DNA of 64,000 nucleotides from Leisingera sp. ANG59. Its GTDB lineage: Bacteria > Pseudomonadota > Alphaproteobacteria > Rhodobacterales > Rhodobacteraceae. This document shows positions 35,584 to 44,408 of the stretch, one piece after another (the first letter of the stretch is position 1; every line of letters begins with the position of its first letter). The position numbers and the translations under genes were made by a program. A model generated the notes under the pieces. It was not told the DNA's origin and searched no databases. It saw only the letters and a list, made by a program, of their open reading frames with translations. The stretch is taken from the NCBI RefSeq assembly GCF_013317235.1, contig NZ_WLCM01000003.1, forward strand, positions 1-64,000, given 5' to 3'.

Positions 35584-36426
35584 ATGCCCGCCATGAGCAC
35601 CTCGGCAGACATAAAAATCCCCTTCATGAAGATGCACGGGCTGGGCAACGACTTCGTCGTTGTCGACGCGCGCGCGCAGGACATTGCCATCACCCCGGCG
35701 ATGGCCAAAGGAATCGCCCACCGCCAGTTCGGCGTCGGCTTCGACCAGCTGACGGTGATCTCGAACGGCAAGGGCGACGCGCATCTGACCTTCTACAATG
35801 CCGATGGCTCCACCTCTGCAGCTTGCGGCAATGCCACCCGCTGCATTGCCCGCCACCTGATCGTGGAAACCGGAAAATCAGAACTGCACCTGACCACCGA
35901 CCGCGGCGACCTTTATGCCCGCGACGCCGGCAACGGGCTCACCTCTGTCAACATGGGCGCGCCGCAGCTGGACTGGCAGGACATTCCCCTGGCCGAGGAA
36001 GCGGACACGCTGGAACTGCCGATCGAGGGCGGCCCCACTGCCACCGGCATGGGCAATCCCCATTGCACCTTCTTTGTCGAGGACGCCGAGGTCATCCCGC
36101 TGGAAGAATTCGGCCAGCGTTATGAGCACCACCCGCTCTACCCGCAGCGCACCAACGTGCAGGTCGCCCAGGTGACCGGGCCCGACCGCATCCGCATGCG
36201 CGTGTGGGAGCGCGGTGTGGGTGTGACACTGGCCTCCGGCTCCTCCTCCTGCGCCACAGCCGTTGCAGCCGCCCGGCGCGGGCTGACAGGCCGCAAGGTG
36301 CAGATCGACCTGGACGGCGGCACCCTGTGGATCGACTGGGCCGAGGACGGCGTCTGGATGACCGGCCCGACCATGCATGTGTTCGACGGCAACTTCACCC
36401 GCGAATTCCTGGAGTCGCTGGCATGA
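35584..36426 (+). CDS. dapF: Diaminopimelate epimerase
   Basis: 280 residues from ATG 35584; an alternative ATG three codons later (35593) is equally possible, since neither has a clear ribosome binding site. It converts LL- to meso-diaminopimelate for peptidoglycan and lysine. The two catalytic cysteines are in ACGNATRC (about 80-87) and GSSSCATAV (about 220-228). MKMHGLGNDFVVVD is the classic start. Overlaps mtaB by 4 bp. Confidence 0.96.
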   Translation: MPAMSTSADIKIPFMKMHGLGNDFVVVDARAQDIAITPAMAKGIAHRQFGVGFDQLTVISNGKGDAHLTFYNADGSTSAACGNATRCIARHLIVETGKSELHLTTDRGDLYARDAGNGLTSVNMGAPQLDWQDIPLAEEADTLELPIEGGPTATGMGNPHCTFFVEDAEVIPLEEFGQRYEHHPLYPQRTNVQVAQVTGPDRIRMRVWERGVGVTLASGSSSCATAVAAARRGLTGRKVQIDLDGGTLWIDWAEDGVWMTGPTMHVFDGNFTREFLESLA

Positions 36427-37685
36427 GCGTGCCCAAGTTCACTACCCTGGGCTGCCGCCTCAACGCCTATGAGACAGAGGCGATGAAAGAGCTGAGCCAG
36501 CAGGCGGGCCTGGAAAACGCCGTTGTAGTGAACACCTGCGCTGTGACCGCCGAGGCTGTGCGCAAAGCCCGCCAGGAGATCCGCAAGCTGCGCCGGGAAA
36601 ACCCCGAAGCGCCGATCATCGTGACCGGCTGCGCCGCGCAGACCGAGCCGGAGACCTTTGCCGCAATGGAAGAGGTCACCCGCGTCATTGGCAACACCGA
36701 GAAAATGCAGCCGGAAACCTGGCAGCAGATCGCCAAGGGCCCGGATTTCATCGGCACCACCGAGAAGGTCCAGGTCGACGACATCATGTCGGTGACCGAG
36801 ACCGCAGGCCATCTGATCGACGGTTTCGGCACCCGCAGCCGCGCCTATGTGCAGGTTCAGAACGGCTGCGACCACCGCTGCACCTTCTGCATCATTCCTT
36901 ACGGCCGCGGCAACTCCCGCTCGGTCCCCGCGGGCGTGGTGATCGACCAGATCAAGCGGCTGGTGGACAGGGGCTACAACGAGGTGGTTCTGACCGGCGT
37001 GGACCTCACCTCCTGGGGCGCCGATCTACCCGCACAGCCCCGCCTGGGTGATCTGGTGATGCGGATCCTGAAGCTGGTGCCGGACCTGTCGCGGCTGCGC
37101 ATCTCCTCCATCGATTCGATCGAGGCGGACGAGAACCTGATGCAGGCGATTGCTACCGAACCGCGGCTGATGCCGCATCTGCATCTGTCGCTGCAGCACG
37201 GCGACGATTTGATTCTGAAACGCATGGCCCGCCGCCACCTGCGCGACGACGCCATCGCGTTTTGCGAAGAGGCCCGCCGCCTGCGCCCCGAGATGACCTT
37301 TGGCGCCGACATCATCGCGGGCTTCCCGACCGAGACGGACGCCCATTTCGAGAATTCGCTGAAACTGGTCACCGACTGCGACCTGACATGGCTGCACGTC
37401 TTCCCCTATTCCAAGCGCGAGGGCACCCCGGCTGCAAAGATCCCGAACCAGGTGAACGGCAACGTGATCAAGGAGCGCGCCGCCCGCCTGCGCGCGGCCG
37501 GCGATGCGCAGGTGGAACGCCACCTGGCAGAGCAGGTCGGCAAGACCCACCGCATCCTGATGGAAAACCCGCATATGGGCCGCACCGAGCAGTTCACCGA
37601 GGTGGCGTTTGCGGCACCGCAGGAGGAAGGCCGGATCGTCACCGCCGCCATTACCGGCGTGGAGGGCAGCCAGCTGACAGCCTGA
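36423..37685 (+). CDS. mtaB: tRNA t6A37 methylthiotransferase
   Basis: 420 residues from ATG 36423, overlapping the dapF stop. It adds a methylthio group to t6A at position 37 of ANN-decoding tRNAs. An N-terminal UPF0004 [4Fe-4S] domain (FTTLGCRLNAYETE, NTCAVTAEA, VTGCAAQ), a radical SAM domain with CxxxCxxC (CDHRCTFC) and a C-terminal TRAM-like part are present. MtaB rather than MiaB is favoured by GCRLNAYE and the overall length. Confidence 0.9.
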   Translation: MSVPKFTTLGCRLNAYETEAMKELSQQAGLENAVVVNTCAVTAEAVRKARQEIRKLRRENPEAPIIVTGCAAQTEPETFAAMEEVTRVIGNTEKMQPETWQQIAKGPDFIGTTEKVQVDDIMSVTETAGHLIDGFGTRSRAYVQVQNGCDHRCTFCIIPYGRGNSRSVPAGVVIDQIKRLVDRGYNEVVLTGVDLTSWGADLPAQPRLGDLVMRILKLVPDLSRLRISSIDSIEADENLMQAIATEPRLMPHLHLSLQHGDDLILKRMARRHLRDDAIAFCEEARRLRPEMTFGADIIAGFPTETDAHFENSLKLVTDCDLTWLHVFPYSKREGTPAAKIPNQVNGNVIKERAARLRAAGDAQVERHLAEQVGKTHRILMENPHMGRTEQFTEVAFAAPQEEGRIVTAAITGVEGSQLTA

Positions 37686-37702
37686 CCTGCTCCCCAGGCC
37701 AG

Positions 37703-38116
37703 CTAGCAGGTTGAGGCGGCGACCGACGCAGAATCGTAGAATTCATGCAGTTCGCAGATGCGCCCGCCACGGAACCGGCAGACAAGAACAATGGGAGTTT
37801 CCACGCGCTTGCCAGTGGCCTTGCAGGTCCAGGCCGTCGTGCCCAGGCCGACGACCCGGTCGCCTTCAGAGACTGTCTCCTCTAGGGTCCAATGCTCCAT
37901 TTCAAAGGCATTGGTCAATTCGGCCAGGTAGCTGTGCATCTGCTCCCGGCCGTTGCGCGCCGAACTGAAATTGATGCCATGCTGCCCCTCCCCCATGGAC
38001 CGCAGGCACATATCCTCGCTGGTGTACTCGTCCCACATAGCCAGATCTCCGGCCTTGCAGTCGTTCCAGCGCGCCATCGCTTCGCGCAAGATATCCGCAT
38101 TCGATTGTCCGGTCAT
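37703..38116 (-). CDS. NTF2/SnoaL-like fold protein
   Basis: 137 residues from ATG 38116 (GGGAGAG upstream). The cone-shaped alpha+beta fold of the NTF2/SnoaL superfamily is suggested by REAMARWNDCKAGDLAMWDEYTSEDM, the WTLEETVSEGDRVVGLGTTAW strand pair and RFRGGRICELHEFYD. Such proteins can be small enzymes or ligand binders; the substrate cannot be told. Convergent with mtaB, 17 bp away. Confidence 0.65.
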   Translation of the reverse strand: MTGQSNADILREAMARWNDCKAGDLAMWDEYTSEDMCLRSMGEGQHGINFSSARNGREQMHSYLAELTNAFEMEHWTLEETVSEGDRVVGLGTTAWTCKATGKRVETPIVLVCRFRGGRICELHEFYDSASVAASTC

Positions 38117-38454
38117 TGCAACTCTCCCCACTCACAAAATACAACTCATAAATGTTGCGATGCTGCTGCCGGGTCCGTCAAGCGTGTCAAAGGCGTGCCG
38201 CGCGGGGTACCAAACAGCACACTGAAACGGAGTGGCACAGGCGCCACTGCCTTGCCAGCCCCGGGCTTGAAGGATTTGCGCCCCAGCTCTTGCTGCGTTA
38301 TGACCATACCAAGGTCCCGGATACCTGCCGCTCGCGGCCGCTGGCCATGGTGAAATCCGGACAAAGTATATCCTGACGCCTGGGTGCACGCCCGGACAGC
38401 AATGCGAGCCCTGTCTGCAACGGCATTTGCACCCTTTTCGCGAAAGGTACATCC
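38117..38454. other. 338-bp gap, nothing recognised
   Basis: No gene in either strand has a believable start and family. The sequence is mixed in composition and includes AAAGTATATCC and GCGAAAGG (the latter serving as the ribosome binding site of the next gene). It should hold the divergent promoters of the NTF2-like and glyoxalase-like genes. Confidence 0.4.
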
Positions 38455-38892
38455 ATGCAGACAAACTCTGTCCTTCCAAGCATGCCGCAGCTCAAGGCCG
38501 AAGCGCGGCTGCTGCGCAAGCATTCCAAGGCCCAGCGCCAGCCCATCAGCCACAGCACGGCCCTGGAGCGTGTCGCCCAGTATTACGGTTTCCGCGACTG
38601 GAACACGCTTAGCGCCCGCGCCTCCAACGCGCCGGAACTGCAGGTGGGGATGCGGGTCGAGGGGCGCTATCTGGGGCAGCCCTTCACTGGCTATGTGCAC
38701 GGGCTGGCCGCCTGCGGCGGCAATGGCCACCGGCGGATCACGCTGCAGTTCGATACGCCGGTGGACGTGGTCCAGTTCGACAGCTTCTCGTCCTGGCGCC
38801 ACCGGGTGTCCGCGGTCATCAATACCGAGGACCGCTCACCGCAGAAGACCTCCAACGGCCTGCCGCATCTGACGGTCAGCCCGCTGGCGTAG
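38455..38892 (+). CDS. Glyoxalase-related small protein
   Basis: 145 residues with GCGAAAGG upstream. The first 50 residues (LKAEARLLRKHSKAQRQPISHSTALERVAQYYGFRDWNTL) match the helical N-terminal module seen on glyoxalase-superfamily proteins (Glyoxalase_8-like, recalled). The remainder (50-145) is beta-rich (VGMRVEGRYLGQPFTGYVHGL) but lacks clear glyoxalase metal ligands. Function unknown. Followed by a strong terminator shared with petC. Confidence 0.6.
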   Translation: MQTNSVLPSMPQLKAEARLLRKHSKAQRQPISHSTALERVAQYYGFRDWNTLSARASNAPELQVGMRVEGRYLGQPFTGYVHGLAACGGNGHRRITLQFDTPVDVVQFDSFSSWRHRVSAVINTEDRSPQKTSNGLPHLTVSPLA

Positions 38893-38921
38893 GTTGCCGG
38901 GCCGCGCCCTCATGCAACGAA

Positions 38922-38952
38922 AAACCCCCGCAAGAAGCTCTTGCGGGGGTTT
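38922..38952. terminator. Bidirectional intrinsic terminator
   Basis: 14-bp perfect stem AAACCCCCGCAAGA and TCTTGCGGGGGTTT with an AGC loop, A/T-flanked on both sides. It terminates both the glyoxalase-like gene (+) and petABC (-). Confidence 0.9.
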
Positions 38953-38983
38953 CTTGTTTCAGCGCTGTGTCAGCCGCCAGGGA

Positions 38984-39769
38984 TCAGTGCTTGCCCTTAT
39001 GCGGCGCCCACAGGCGCTTGTTGGTCAGGTACAGCATCACCGACAGCAGGGTCAGGAACAGCACGCCGACAAAACCGGCTTGCTTGCGGGCCATCATCTT
39101 GGGTTCGGCGGTCCACATCAGGAAGGCCGCGACGTCCTGCGACATGGCGTCCACGTCGTTGGCGTGGCCGTCAGCGAATTCCACCTGCTCATCCGACAGC
39201 GGCGGCGCCATCGAGATCCAGCCGCCCGGGAAGGCAGTGTTTTCATAGAAGGTGGTGCCTGCTTCTTCCTTGGTCTCACCGGTGTAGCCAGCCAGCAGCG
39301 AGGCGATGTATTCGGCACCGCCCATGCCTTTGAACAGCTGGTTCAGACCCAGGCCGTAGGGGCCGTGGAAGCCCGCGCGCGCCTTGGCCATCATGCTGAG
39401 GTCCGGGGCGCCGGCGTTGTTGTTCTCCGGGAAGTGGTCGACCGGCTTGGCCGGGCGGTCCTCATCCAGTTCCGGATCGTAGACGCTGAAGTTGTCAGCC
39501 GCGTAGGCACGCACCTGATCTTCCGGCATCTGCGGGCCGCCCTCGTCGGACAGGGTGCGGATCGGCACCAGCTTCAGCCCGTGGCAGGCTGCGCAGACTT
39601 CGGTGTAGATCTGCAGGCCGCGCTGCAGCTGGTTGCGGTCGTAGGTGCCGAAGGGACCCTCAAAGGAGAAGTCGTAATCTTCGACATGGCCCGCCCCGCC
39701 TGCTGCGTAGGACGCAGCAGGGATCATGGCCAGAGCGAAGGCGGCACCGGTTGCCAGTTTCTTGAACAT
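38984..39769 (-). CDS. petC: Ubiquinol-cytochrome c reductase cytochrome c1
   Basis: 261 residues. Signal peptide (about 1-22), heme c motif CAACH (59-63), axial Met expected in the [11 protein letters not shown] region, and a C-terminal membrane anchor (about 230-250) ending in a basic tail. It accepts electrons from the Rieske centre and passes them to soluble or membrane cytochrome c. Last gene of petABC, 19 bp after petB. Confidence 0.97.
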   Translation of the reverse strand: MFKKLATGAAFALAMIPAASYAAGGAGHVEDYDFSFEGPFGTYDRNQLQRGLQIYTEVCAACHGLKLVPIRTLSDEGGPQMPEDQVRAYAADNFSVYDPELDEDRPAKPVDHFPENNNAGAPDLSMMAKARAGFHGPYGLGLNQLFKGMGGAEYIASLLAGYTGETKEEAGTTFYENTAFPGGWISMAPPLSDEQVEFADGHANDVDAMSQDVAAFLMWTAEPKMMARKQAGFVGVLFLTLLSVMLYLTNKRLWAPHKGKH

Positions 39770-39788
39770 TGCTAGGTGTTCCTTCTTC

Positions 39789-41123
39789 TTACTCGGCAGG
39801 AGTGGCGTCTGCGGAAGACTTCTTGCCGTAGTGGGCGTCGAAATCCTCTTCGATGGTGGCAGGCTGAGCCAGCGGCTTCTCGATCACGCCCAGCAGCGGC
39901 AGGATCACGAAGAAGTAGCCGAACCAGTAGGCCGATGCGATCAGCGAGAACGATGCATAGGGCTCTTCCGCCGGCATCGCGCCCAGCCACATCAGCGCAA
40001 AGAAGTCGACGACCAGCAGCGCGAACCACCATTTGAACATCGGACGGTAGCGGCCCGAACGCACGTTGGAGGTGTCCAGCCAGGGCGCCAGCGCCATGGC
40101 CAGGATCGCGCCGAACATGGCGATCACGCCGAAGAACTTCGCATCCACGATGCCGCCGGTCACGAAGGACGCGAACTGCACCACCCAAACTTCGGAGGTG
40201 AAGGCGCGCAGGATCGCGTAGAACGGCAGGAAGTACCATTCCGGAACGATGTGCGCGGGCGTCACCAGCGGGTTGGCTTCGATGTAGTTGTCCGGGTGGC
40301 CCAGGTAGTTCGGCATGAAGCCGACGATGGCCCAGAAGATCACCAGCACAATGGCCAGGCCCAGGAAGTCCTTGATCACGAAGTACGGCCAGAACGGCAG
40401 TGTGTCTTTCTTGGCTTCTTCCTTGGAGCCGCGGCGCACGTCAACACCGGTGGGGTTGTTGTTGCCGGTGGTGTGGAAGGCCCAGATGTGCACGATCACC
40501 AGCGCTGCGATCACGAAGGGCAGCAGGTAGTGCAGCGAGAAGAAGCGGTTCAGAGTGGCGTTGTCCACCGCCGGTCCGCCCAGCAGCCAGGTCTGGATCG
40601 CTTCGCCGATGAACGGGATTGCGCCGAACAGGCCGGTGATCACGGTTGCACCCCAGAAGGACATCTGGCCCCAGGGCAGCACGTAGCCCATGAAGGCGGT
40701 GCCCATCATCAGCAGGTAGATCAGCATGCCGACGATCCAGGTGATCTCGCGGGGCGCCTTGTAGGAGCCGTAGTACAGGCCGCGGAAGATGTGGATGTAG
40801 ACGGCAACAAAGAACAGCGAGGCGCCGTTCATGTGCAGGTAGCGCAGCATGTGGCCGCCGTTCACGTTGCGCATGATATGCTCAACGGATGCAAAGGCCA
40901 TGTCGACATGCGGGGTGTAGTGCATCACCAGGACGATGCCGGTGACGATTTGCAGCGCCAGGCAGAAGGCCAGGACGATGCCCCAGATCCACCACCAGTT
41001 CAGGTTCTTGGGGGTGGGGATCATGATGGTGTCATAGATCAGGCCGACGATGGGCAGGCGGCTGTGCAGCCACTTCTCTGCGCCTGTCTTCGGCTCGTAA
41101 TGGTCGTGCGGAATACCGGACAT
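39789..41123 (-). CDS. petB: Ubiquinol-cytochrome c reductase cytochrome b
   Basis: 444 residues with eight or more membrane helices. Heme-ligand and quinone-site landmarks are visible: [21 protein letters not shown] (Qo region start), [15 protein letters not shown] (PEWY motif) and paired helix-B and helix-D histidines. The size and C-terminal extension fit bacterial three-subunit bc1 complexes. Confidence 0.98.
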   Translation of the reverse strand: MSGIPHDHYEPKTGAEKWLHSRLPIVGLIYDTIMIPTPKNLNWWWIWGIVLAFCLALQIVTGIVLVMHYTPHVDMAFASVEHIMRNVNGGHMLRYLHMNGASLFFVAVYIHIFRGLYYGSYKAPREITWIVGMLIYLLMMGTAFMGYVLPWGQMSFWGATVITGLFGAIPFIGEAIQTWLLGGPAVDNATLNRFFSLHYLLPFVIAALVIVHIWAFHTTGNNNPTGVDVRRGSKEEAKKDTLPFWPYFVIKDFLGLAIVLVIFWAIVGFMPNYLGHPDNYIEANPLVTPAHIVPEWYFLPFYAILRAFTSEVWVVQFASFVTGGIVDAKFFGVIAMFGAILAMALAPWLDTSNVRSGRYRPMFKWWFALLVVDFFALMWLGAMPAEEPYASFSLIASAYWFGYFFVILPLLGVIEKPLAQPATIEEDFDAHYGKKSSADATPAE

Positions 41124-41135
41124 GAGCGCGTTTCC

Positions 41136-41696
41136 TTATCCCAGCTTGATGGTGTTGGCGTCGGTGAACTCAGCCACCGGCACGTGCAGGTTCTCCGGCG
41201 CCGGGCCTTTGCGGATGCGGCCTGCGGTGTCGTAGTGCGAGCCGTGGCAGGGGCAGAACCAGCCGTTGAATTCGCCGGCGCCGTCGCCCAGCGGCACACA
41301 GCCCAGGTGGGTGCAGACACCCATCATCACCAGCCATTCGCCGGCGTCGTCCATGGTGCGGTTCACGTCCGCCGCGTCGGTGCCCGGCTTGTTCGGGTTT
41401 TCCGACCGCGGGTCGATCAGCTCGGACAGCTCCACGGCACGGGCCTCGTCGATCTCTTCCTGGGTGCGGCGGCGGATGAACACCGGCTTGCCCAGGAACA
41501 TGACCGAGATCTGCGTGCCAACTTCCACGCCGCTGACATCGACCAGGATCGAGGACAGCGCTTTCACGTCGGCGGAGGGGTTCATCTGGTTGACCAGGGG
41601 CCATACGGCGGCACCCGCGGTCACTGCCCCGGCGCCGGCAGTGGCGTAGTAGAGGAAATCTCTCCGGGTTCCTTCGTGGTCTTCTGCGTGGGACAC
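41136..41696 (-). CDS. petA: Ubiquinol-cytochrome c reductase Rieske iron-sulfur subunit
   Basis: 186 residues. Twin-arginine start TRRDFLYYA leads a membrane anchor (about 15-35). The Rieske [2Fe-2S] motifs are CTHLGC (128-133) and CPCHGS (148-153). First gene of petABC; 12 bp before petB. The 212-bp region upstream contains the probable promoter and an inverted repeat at 41841-41860. Confidence 0.98.
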   Translation of the reverse strand: MSHAEDHEGTRRDFLYYATAGAGAVTAGAAVWPLVNQMNPSADVKALSSILVDVSGVEVGTQISVMFLGKPVFIRRRTQEEIDEARAVELSELIDPRSENPNKPGTDAADVNRTMDDAGEWLVMMGVCTHLGCVPLGDGAGEFNGWFCPCHGSHYDTAGRIRKGPAPENLHVPVAEFTDANTIKLG

Positions 41697-41840
41697 GAGG
41701 TTTTCTCCAATTCCAGCGCCCGTTTAGGGCAAACATGCGCATGCACCGCGATTGCTCGCAGTGACTCAGGCGCGTGTCTAGCGGGGAGAAAGCCGTTCGT
41801 CCAGCGGTCATGGGCGCGCAGAAAGCCGCAGACGGCAATT

Positions 41841-41860
41841 CTGTCACGCCTGTGTGACAG
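41841..41860. promoter_or_regulatory. Inverted repeat upstream of petABC
   Basis: Perfect 7-bp inverted repeat CTGTCAC-N6-GTGACAG about 145 bp upstream of the petA start. Size and symmetry fit a dimeric regulator site; PetR (gene at 57631) is a candidate by family precedent only. Confidence 0.4.
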
Positions 41861-41908
41861 TGCCGCACCCATATCGGCGCGGCACATGCAGGTTTCAAGG
41901 GGCCGCGC

Positions 41909-42508
41909 TCAGGCCGCGGGCGGTTTTGTCGCCTGCATCGCGGGGCGCGATTCGAATTCGGCGAACCAGTCTGCCAGTGCCTCGTTACCCTGGCGCCAGT
42001 TTGTTTCCGGGTGCCGGAAGTCCACATAGGCCAGCGCACAAGCCACCGCGATCTGGCCGATGTCCAGCGGCCCCTGCAGATGGCTCATCCAGCGGGCATT
42101 GAGCGCCGCGCAGCCGCCCAGCACCTTGCTGCGCTGTGCGTCCAGCCAGCTGTCCCACTGTTTTTCCTCGGGACGCAGCCGTTTTTCGTAGGACATCAGC
42201 ACCGCCGCATCCATGATCCCGTCGGCGGTGGCCTCCAGCACCTTGCTGTCCCAGCCGCCATAGAGCCTGCCGCCCGCGCGCTCATCCAGGTAAGCGCAGA
42301 TCACCCGGCTGTCATACAGCGCCGGCCCGTCGTTGCGCTCCAGTGCCGGGATCTTGGCCAGCGGGTTGCTGGATTTCACATCCGGGCTGGGGTCGAGCGG
42401 GGTGGTGGTCACGTTCTGGATCTCAACATCCTCCAGCTGCCCGGTTTCATGCAGCACGACCACAACCTTGCGGGCAAAGGGGGACGAGGGTGAATAAATG
42501 AGCTTCAT
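41909..42508 (-). CDS. Glutathione S-transferase family protein
   Basis: 199 residues from ATG 42508 with GGAGG upstream. N-terminal thioredoxin-like domain (MKLIYSPSSPFARKVVVVLHETG, IPALERNDGPALYDSRVICAYLDE) and an all-helical C-terminal domain. The SSPFARKV start with serine near position 9 suggests a serine/cysteine-type bacterial GST. Substrate unknown; encoded in the same direction ahead of petABC. Confidence 0.85.
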   Translation of the reverse strand: MKLIYSPSSPFARKVVVVLHETGQLEDVEIQNVTTTPLDPSPDVKSSNPLAKIPALERNDGPALYDSRVICAYLDERAGGRLYGGWDSKVLEATADGIMDAAVLMSYEKRLRPEEKQWDSWLDAQRSKVLGGCAALNARWMSHLQGPLDIGQIAVACALAYVDFRHPETNWRQGNEALADWFAEFESRPAMQATKPPAA

Positions 42509-42621
42509 TGAAAATCCTCCGTTGTTTGGCCGCAGCCTACTGCAAGCTGGGCCAGGGGAAAGGGGCATTTTCCAAACTGTGCTATGCTGGACTGAAGTAA
42601 CCAGTGTCAGGAGGGACGCCG

Positions 42622-42918
42622 ATGATCATGCGGATATTCCAGGTTACAGTCCGGCCCGGTAAGGAAGCCGAGTTCAGCAGGTTCTTTCATGAAACCGCGA
42701 TTCCTTTGATGAAGGGCACAGACGGCATCGTTTCGGTGCTGCCCGGCGCGCCGCGCGCCGAAACCCCTCGGGAGTTCAGCTTTGTCATGGTGTGGAAGGA
42801 TCTGGCCTCGCTGAAGGCGTTTGTAGGCGAGGATTACACCAGCCCGCACATCGACCCGGCCGAGGCCGAACTGGTCGAGTCGCGCACCATCAAGCATTAT
42901 GATCTGGTCGGGAACTGA
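42622..42918 (+). CDS. Antibiotic biosynthesis monooxygenase (ABM) family protein
   Basis: 98 residues from ATG 42622, chosen because AGGAGG lies 7 bp before it. Ferredoxin-like ABM fold: MRIFQVTVRPGKEAEFSRFFHETAIPLMKGTDGI, FSFVMVWKDLASLKAFVGEDYTSP. Members include cofactor-free monooxygenases and quinone or heme handling enzymes; no specific substrate can be inferred. Lies 55 bp upstream of the FMN riboswitch. Confidence 0.75.
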   Translation: MIMRIFQVTVRPGKEAEFSRFFHETAIPLMKGTDGIVSVLPGAPRAETPREFSFVMVWKDLASLKAFVGEDYTSPHIDPAEAELVESRTIKHYDLVGN

Positions 42919-42973
42919 TCCCGCACCGCATTTCCTGCTTGCAGGAATCTCCGCTGCTTGCCAAAGTCCGGCC

Positions 42974-43115
42974 GTTCTCAGGGCGGGGCGGAATTCCCCA
43001 CCGGCGGTAAGCGGGCGCGTCCCGTAAGCCCGCGAGCGGCTTCCAAAGTTTTGGAAGTGTCAGCAGATCTGGTGCGACTCCAGAGCCGACGGTCACAGTC
43101 CGGATGGAAGAGAAC
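42974..43115 (+). ncRNA. FMN riboswitch (RFN element)
   Basis: The conserved order of the RFN aptamer is present: GTTCTCAGGGCGGGG at the 5' side of P1, CCCACCGGCGGTA, GCCCGCGAGCG, GTCAGCAGATCTGGTG, TCCAGAGCCGACGGTCA, AGTCCGGATG and GAGAAC closing P1. It should repress ribH when FMN is abundant. Downstream, CCTTG (43173-43177) could pair with CAAGG (43196-43200) over the ribH ribosome binding site, suggesting control of translation. Confidence 0.96.
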
Positions 43116-43210
43116 GTGCGTCAGGACCGTTCCGGGCTGTGCAGCCCTGCGTGCGCCTGCCGTTCGTGATCGCCTTGGGTGACGTGTCAGAGCCACAAGG
43201 AGATTACGAG

Positions 43211-43648
43211 ATGACACACACCCGCTATGCCTTCATCAAGGCGCAATGGCATGCTGATATTGTTGACCGGGCGCTGGAAGGCTTCCTGCAGCTGATCCCG
43301 GCGGAGCAGATCGACGTGTTCGACGTGCCCGGCGCCTTTGAAATGCCGCTGCTGGCGCAGGAGCTGGCGAAAACAGGGAAATACGCCGCGGTGGCCTGCG
43401 CTGCGCTGGTCGTTGATGGCGGCATCTACCGGCATGACTTTGTCGCCCAGGCAGTGGTCGACGGGCTGATGCGCGCCGGCATGGACACCGGGGTGCCGGT
43501 GCTGTCGGTCTCGCTGACCCCGCACCATTTCCAGGAGACCGATCACCACAAGGCGATTTATCGCGATCATTTCGTGGAAAAAGGCCGCGAGGCCGCCAAT
43601 GCAGCGCTGATGATTACGAAAACACGGGAATCGGGGCTGGCCGCGTAA
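43211..43648 (+). CDS. ribH: 6,7-dimethyl-8-ribityllumazine synthase, type II-like
   Basis: 145 residues from ATG 43211 with AAGGAG upstream. It condenses ribityl-aminopyrimidine with butanone phosphate, the step before riboflavin. FIKAQWHADIVDRALEGF resembles Brucella RibH2, the decameric second lumazine synthase, and VPGAFEMPLLAQ is the family signature. Under an FMN riboswitch and not clustered with other rib genes, again as in Brucella ribH2. Confidence 0.9.
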   Translation: MTHTRYAFIKAQWHADIVDRALEGFLQLIPAEQIDVFDVPGAFEMPLLAQELAKTGKYAAVACAALVVDGGIYRHDFVAQAVVDGLMRAGMDTGVPVLSVSLTPHHFQETDHHKAIYRDHFVEKGREAANAALMITKTRESGLAA

Positions 43649-43654
43649 AACTGA

Positions 43655-43690
43655 GGCCTGCGCCTGCCGGGGGGCAGGCAGGCGCAGGCC
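43655..43690. terminator. Hairpin between ribH and thiQ
   Basis: 14-bp perfect stem GGCCTGCGCCTGCC (43655-43668) and GGCAGGCGCAGGCC (43677-43690), no T run, between convergent genes. Confidence 0.5.
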
Positions 43691-43715
43691 GGGCTGCAAG
43701 CGACCCGGCCATGGG

Positions 43716-44408
43716 TCATCCCAAATACGCCTTCAAGGCAGGCGGCGGGTTGTCCAGCAGCTCCGCCGACGGCTCCGGCGGATGCGCCCTGCCCTCCGCC
43801 ACCAGCACCACCTGGTCCGCGATCCGGCGCGCGTCATTCGGGTCATGGCTGACCATCAGCACCGTGGCGCCGCTTTCGCGGGCCAGCTCCGCCACCAGAT
43901 CCAGCATTTCTGCCTTCAGCGCCGGGCCAAGCGCTGCAAAGGGTTCATCCAGCAGCAGGATGTCCCGCCCCTGAACCAGCACCCGCGCCAGCGCCACCCG
44001 GCTTTGCTGCCCGCCGGACAGCGCCGCAGGCTTGCGCCCGCCCATGCCGCCAAGTCCAACCCGCGCCAATGCCGCGCCGACCCTATCCCACTCCAACTGG
44101 TTCAGCCGCAGGTTTGCATGCAGCCCCAAACCAACGTTCTGCGCCACGGTCAGGTGCGGAAACAGGTTACCGTCCTGAAACAGCATCGCCACCGGCCGCT
44201 TGCCAGGCGGCTGGCGGGTCAGGTCGGCTCCGTTCCACAAGACTCGCCCGCGGGTGACGGGCAGAAAACCGGCGATCGCCTCCACCAGCGTGGATTTCCC
44301 GGCGCCAGACGGGCCGATCACCGCCACGCAGGCACCGGACGCGATCTCCAGGTCCGCCTCCACCGTGTAATCGCCGTTCATGATCCGGCAATTCTCAAGC
44401 CTCAGCAT
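43716..44408 (-). CDS. thiQ: Thiamine ABC transporter ATP-binding protein
   Basis: 230 residues. Walker A GPSGAGKST, signature LSGGQQSRVALAR, Walker [14 protein letters not shown]. ThiQ energises uptake of thiamine bound by ThiB. It overlaps thiP by 14 bp and is last in the TPP-riboswitch operon. Confidence 0.92.
   Translation of the reverse strand: MLRLENCRIMNGDYTVEADLEIASGACVAVIGPSGAGKSTLVEAIAGFLPVTRGRVLWNGADLTRQPPGKRPVAMLFQDGNLFPHLTVAQNVGLGLHANLRLNQLEWDRVGAALARVGLGGMGGRKPAALSGGQQSRVALARVLVQGRDILLLDEPFAALGPALKAEMLDLVAELARESGATVLMVSHDPNDARRIADQVVLVAEGRAHPPEPSAELLDNPPPALKAYLG

Noticed and set aside
38146-38802. 218-codon minus-strand frame across the gap before the glyoxalase-like gene
   Set aside because: It runs antisense through a better-supported gene and ends in an unstructured segment without homology that I can recognise.
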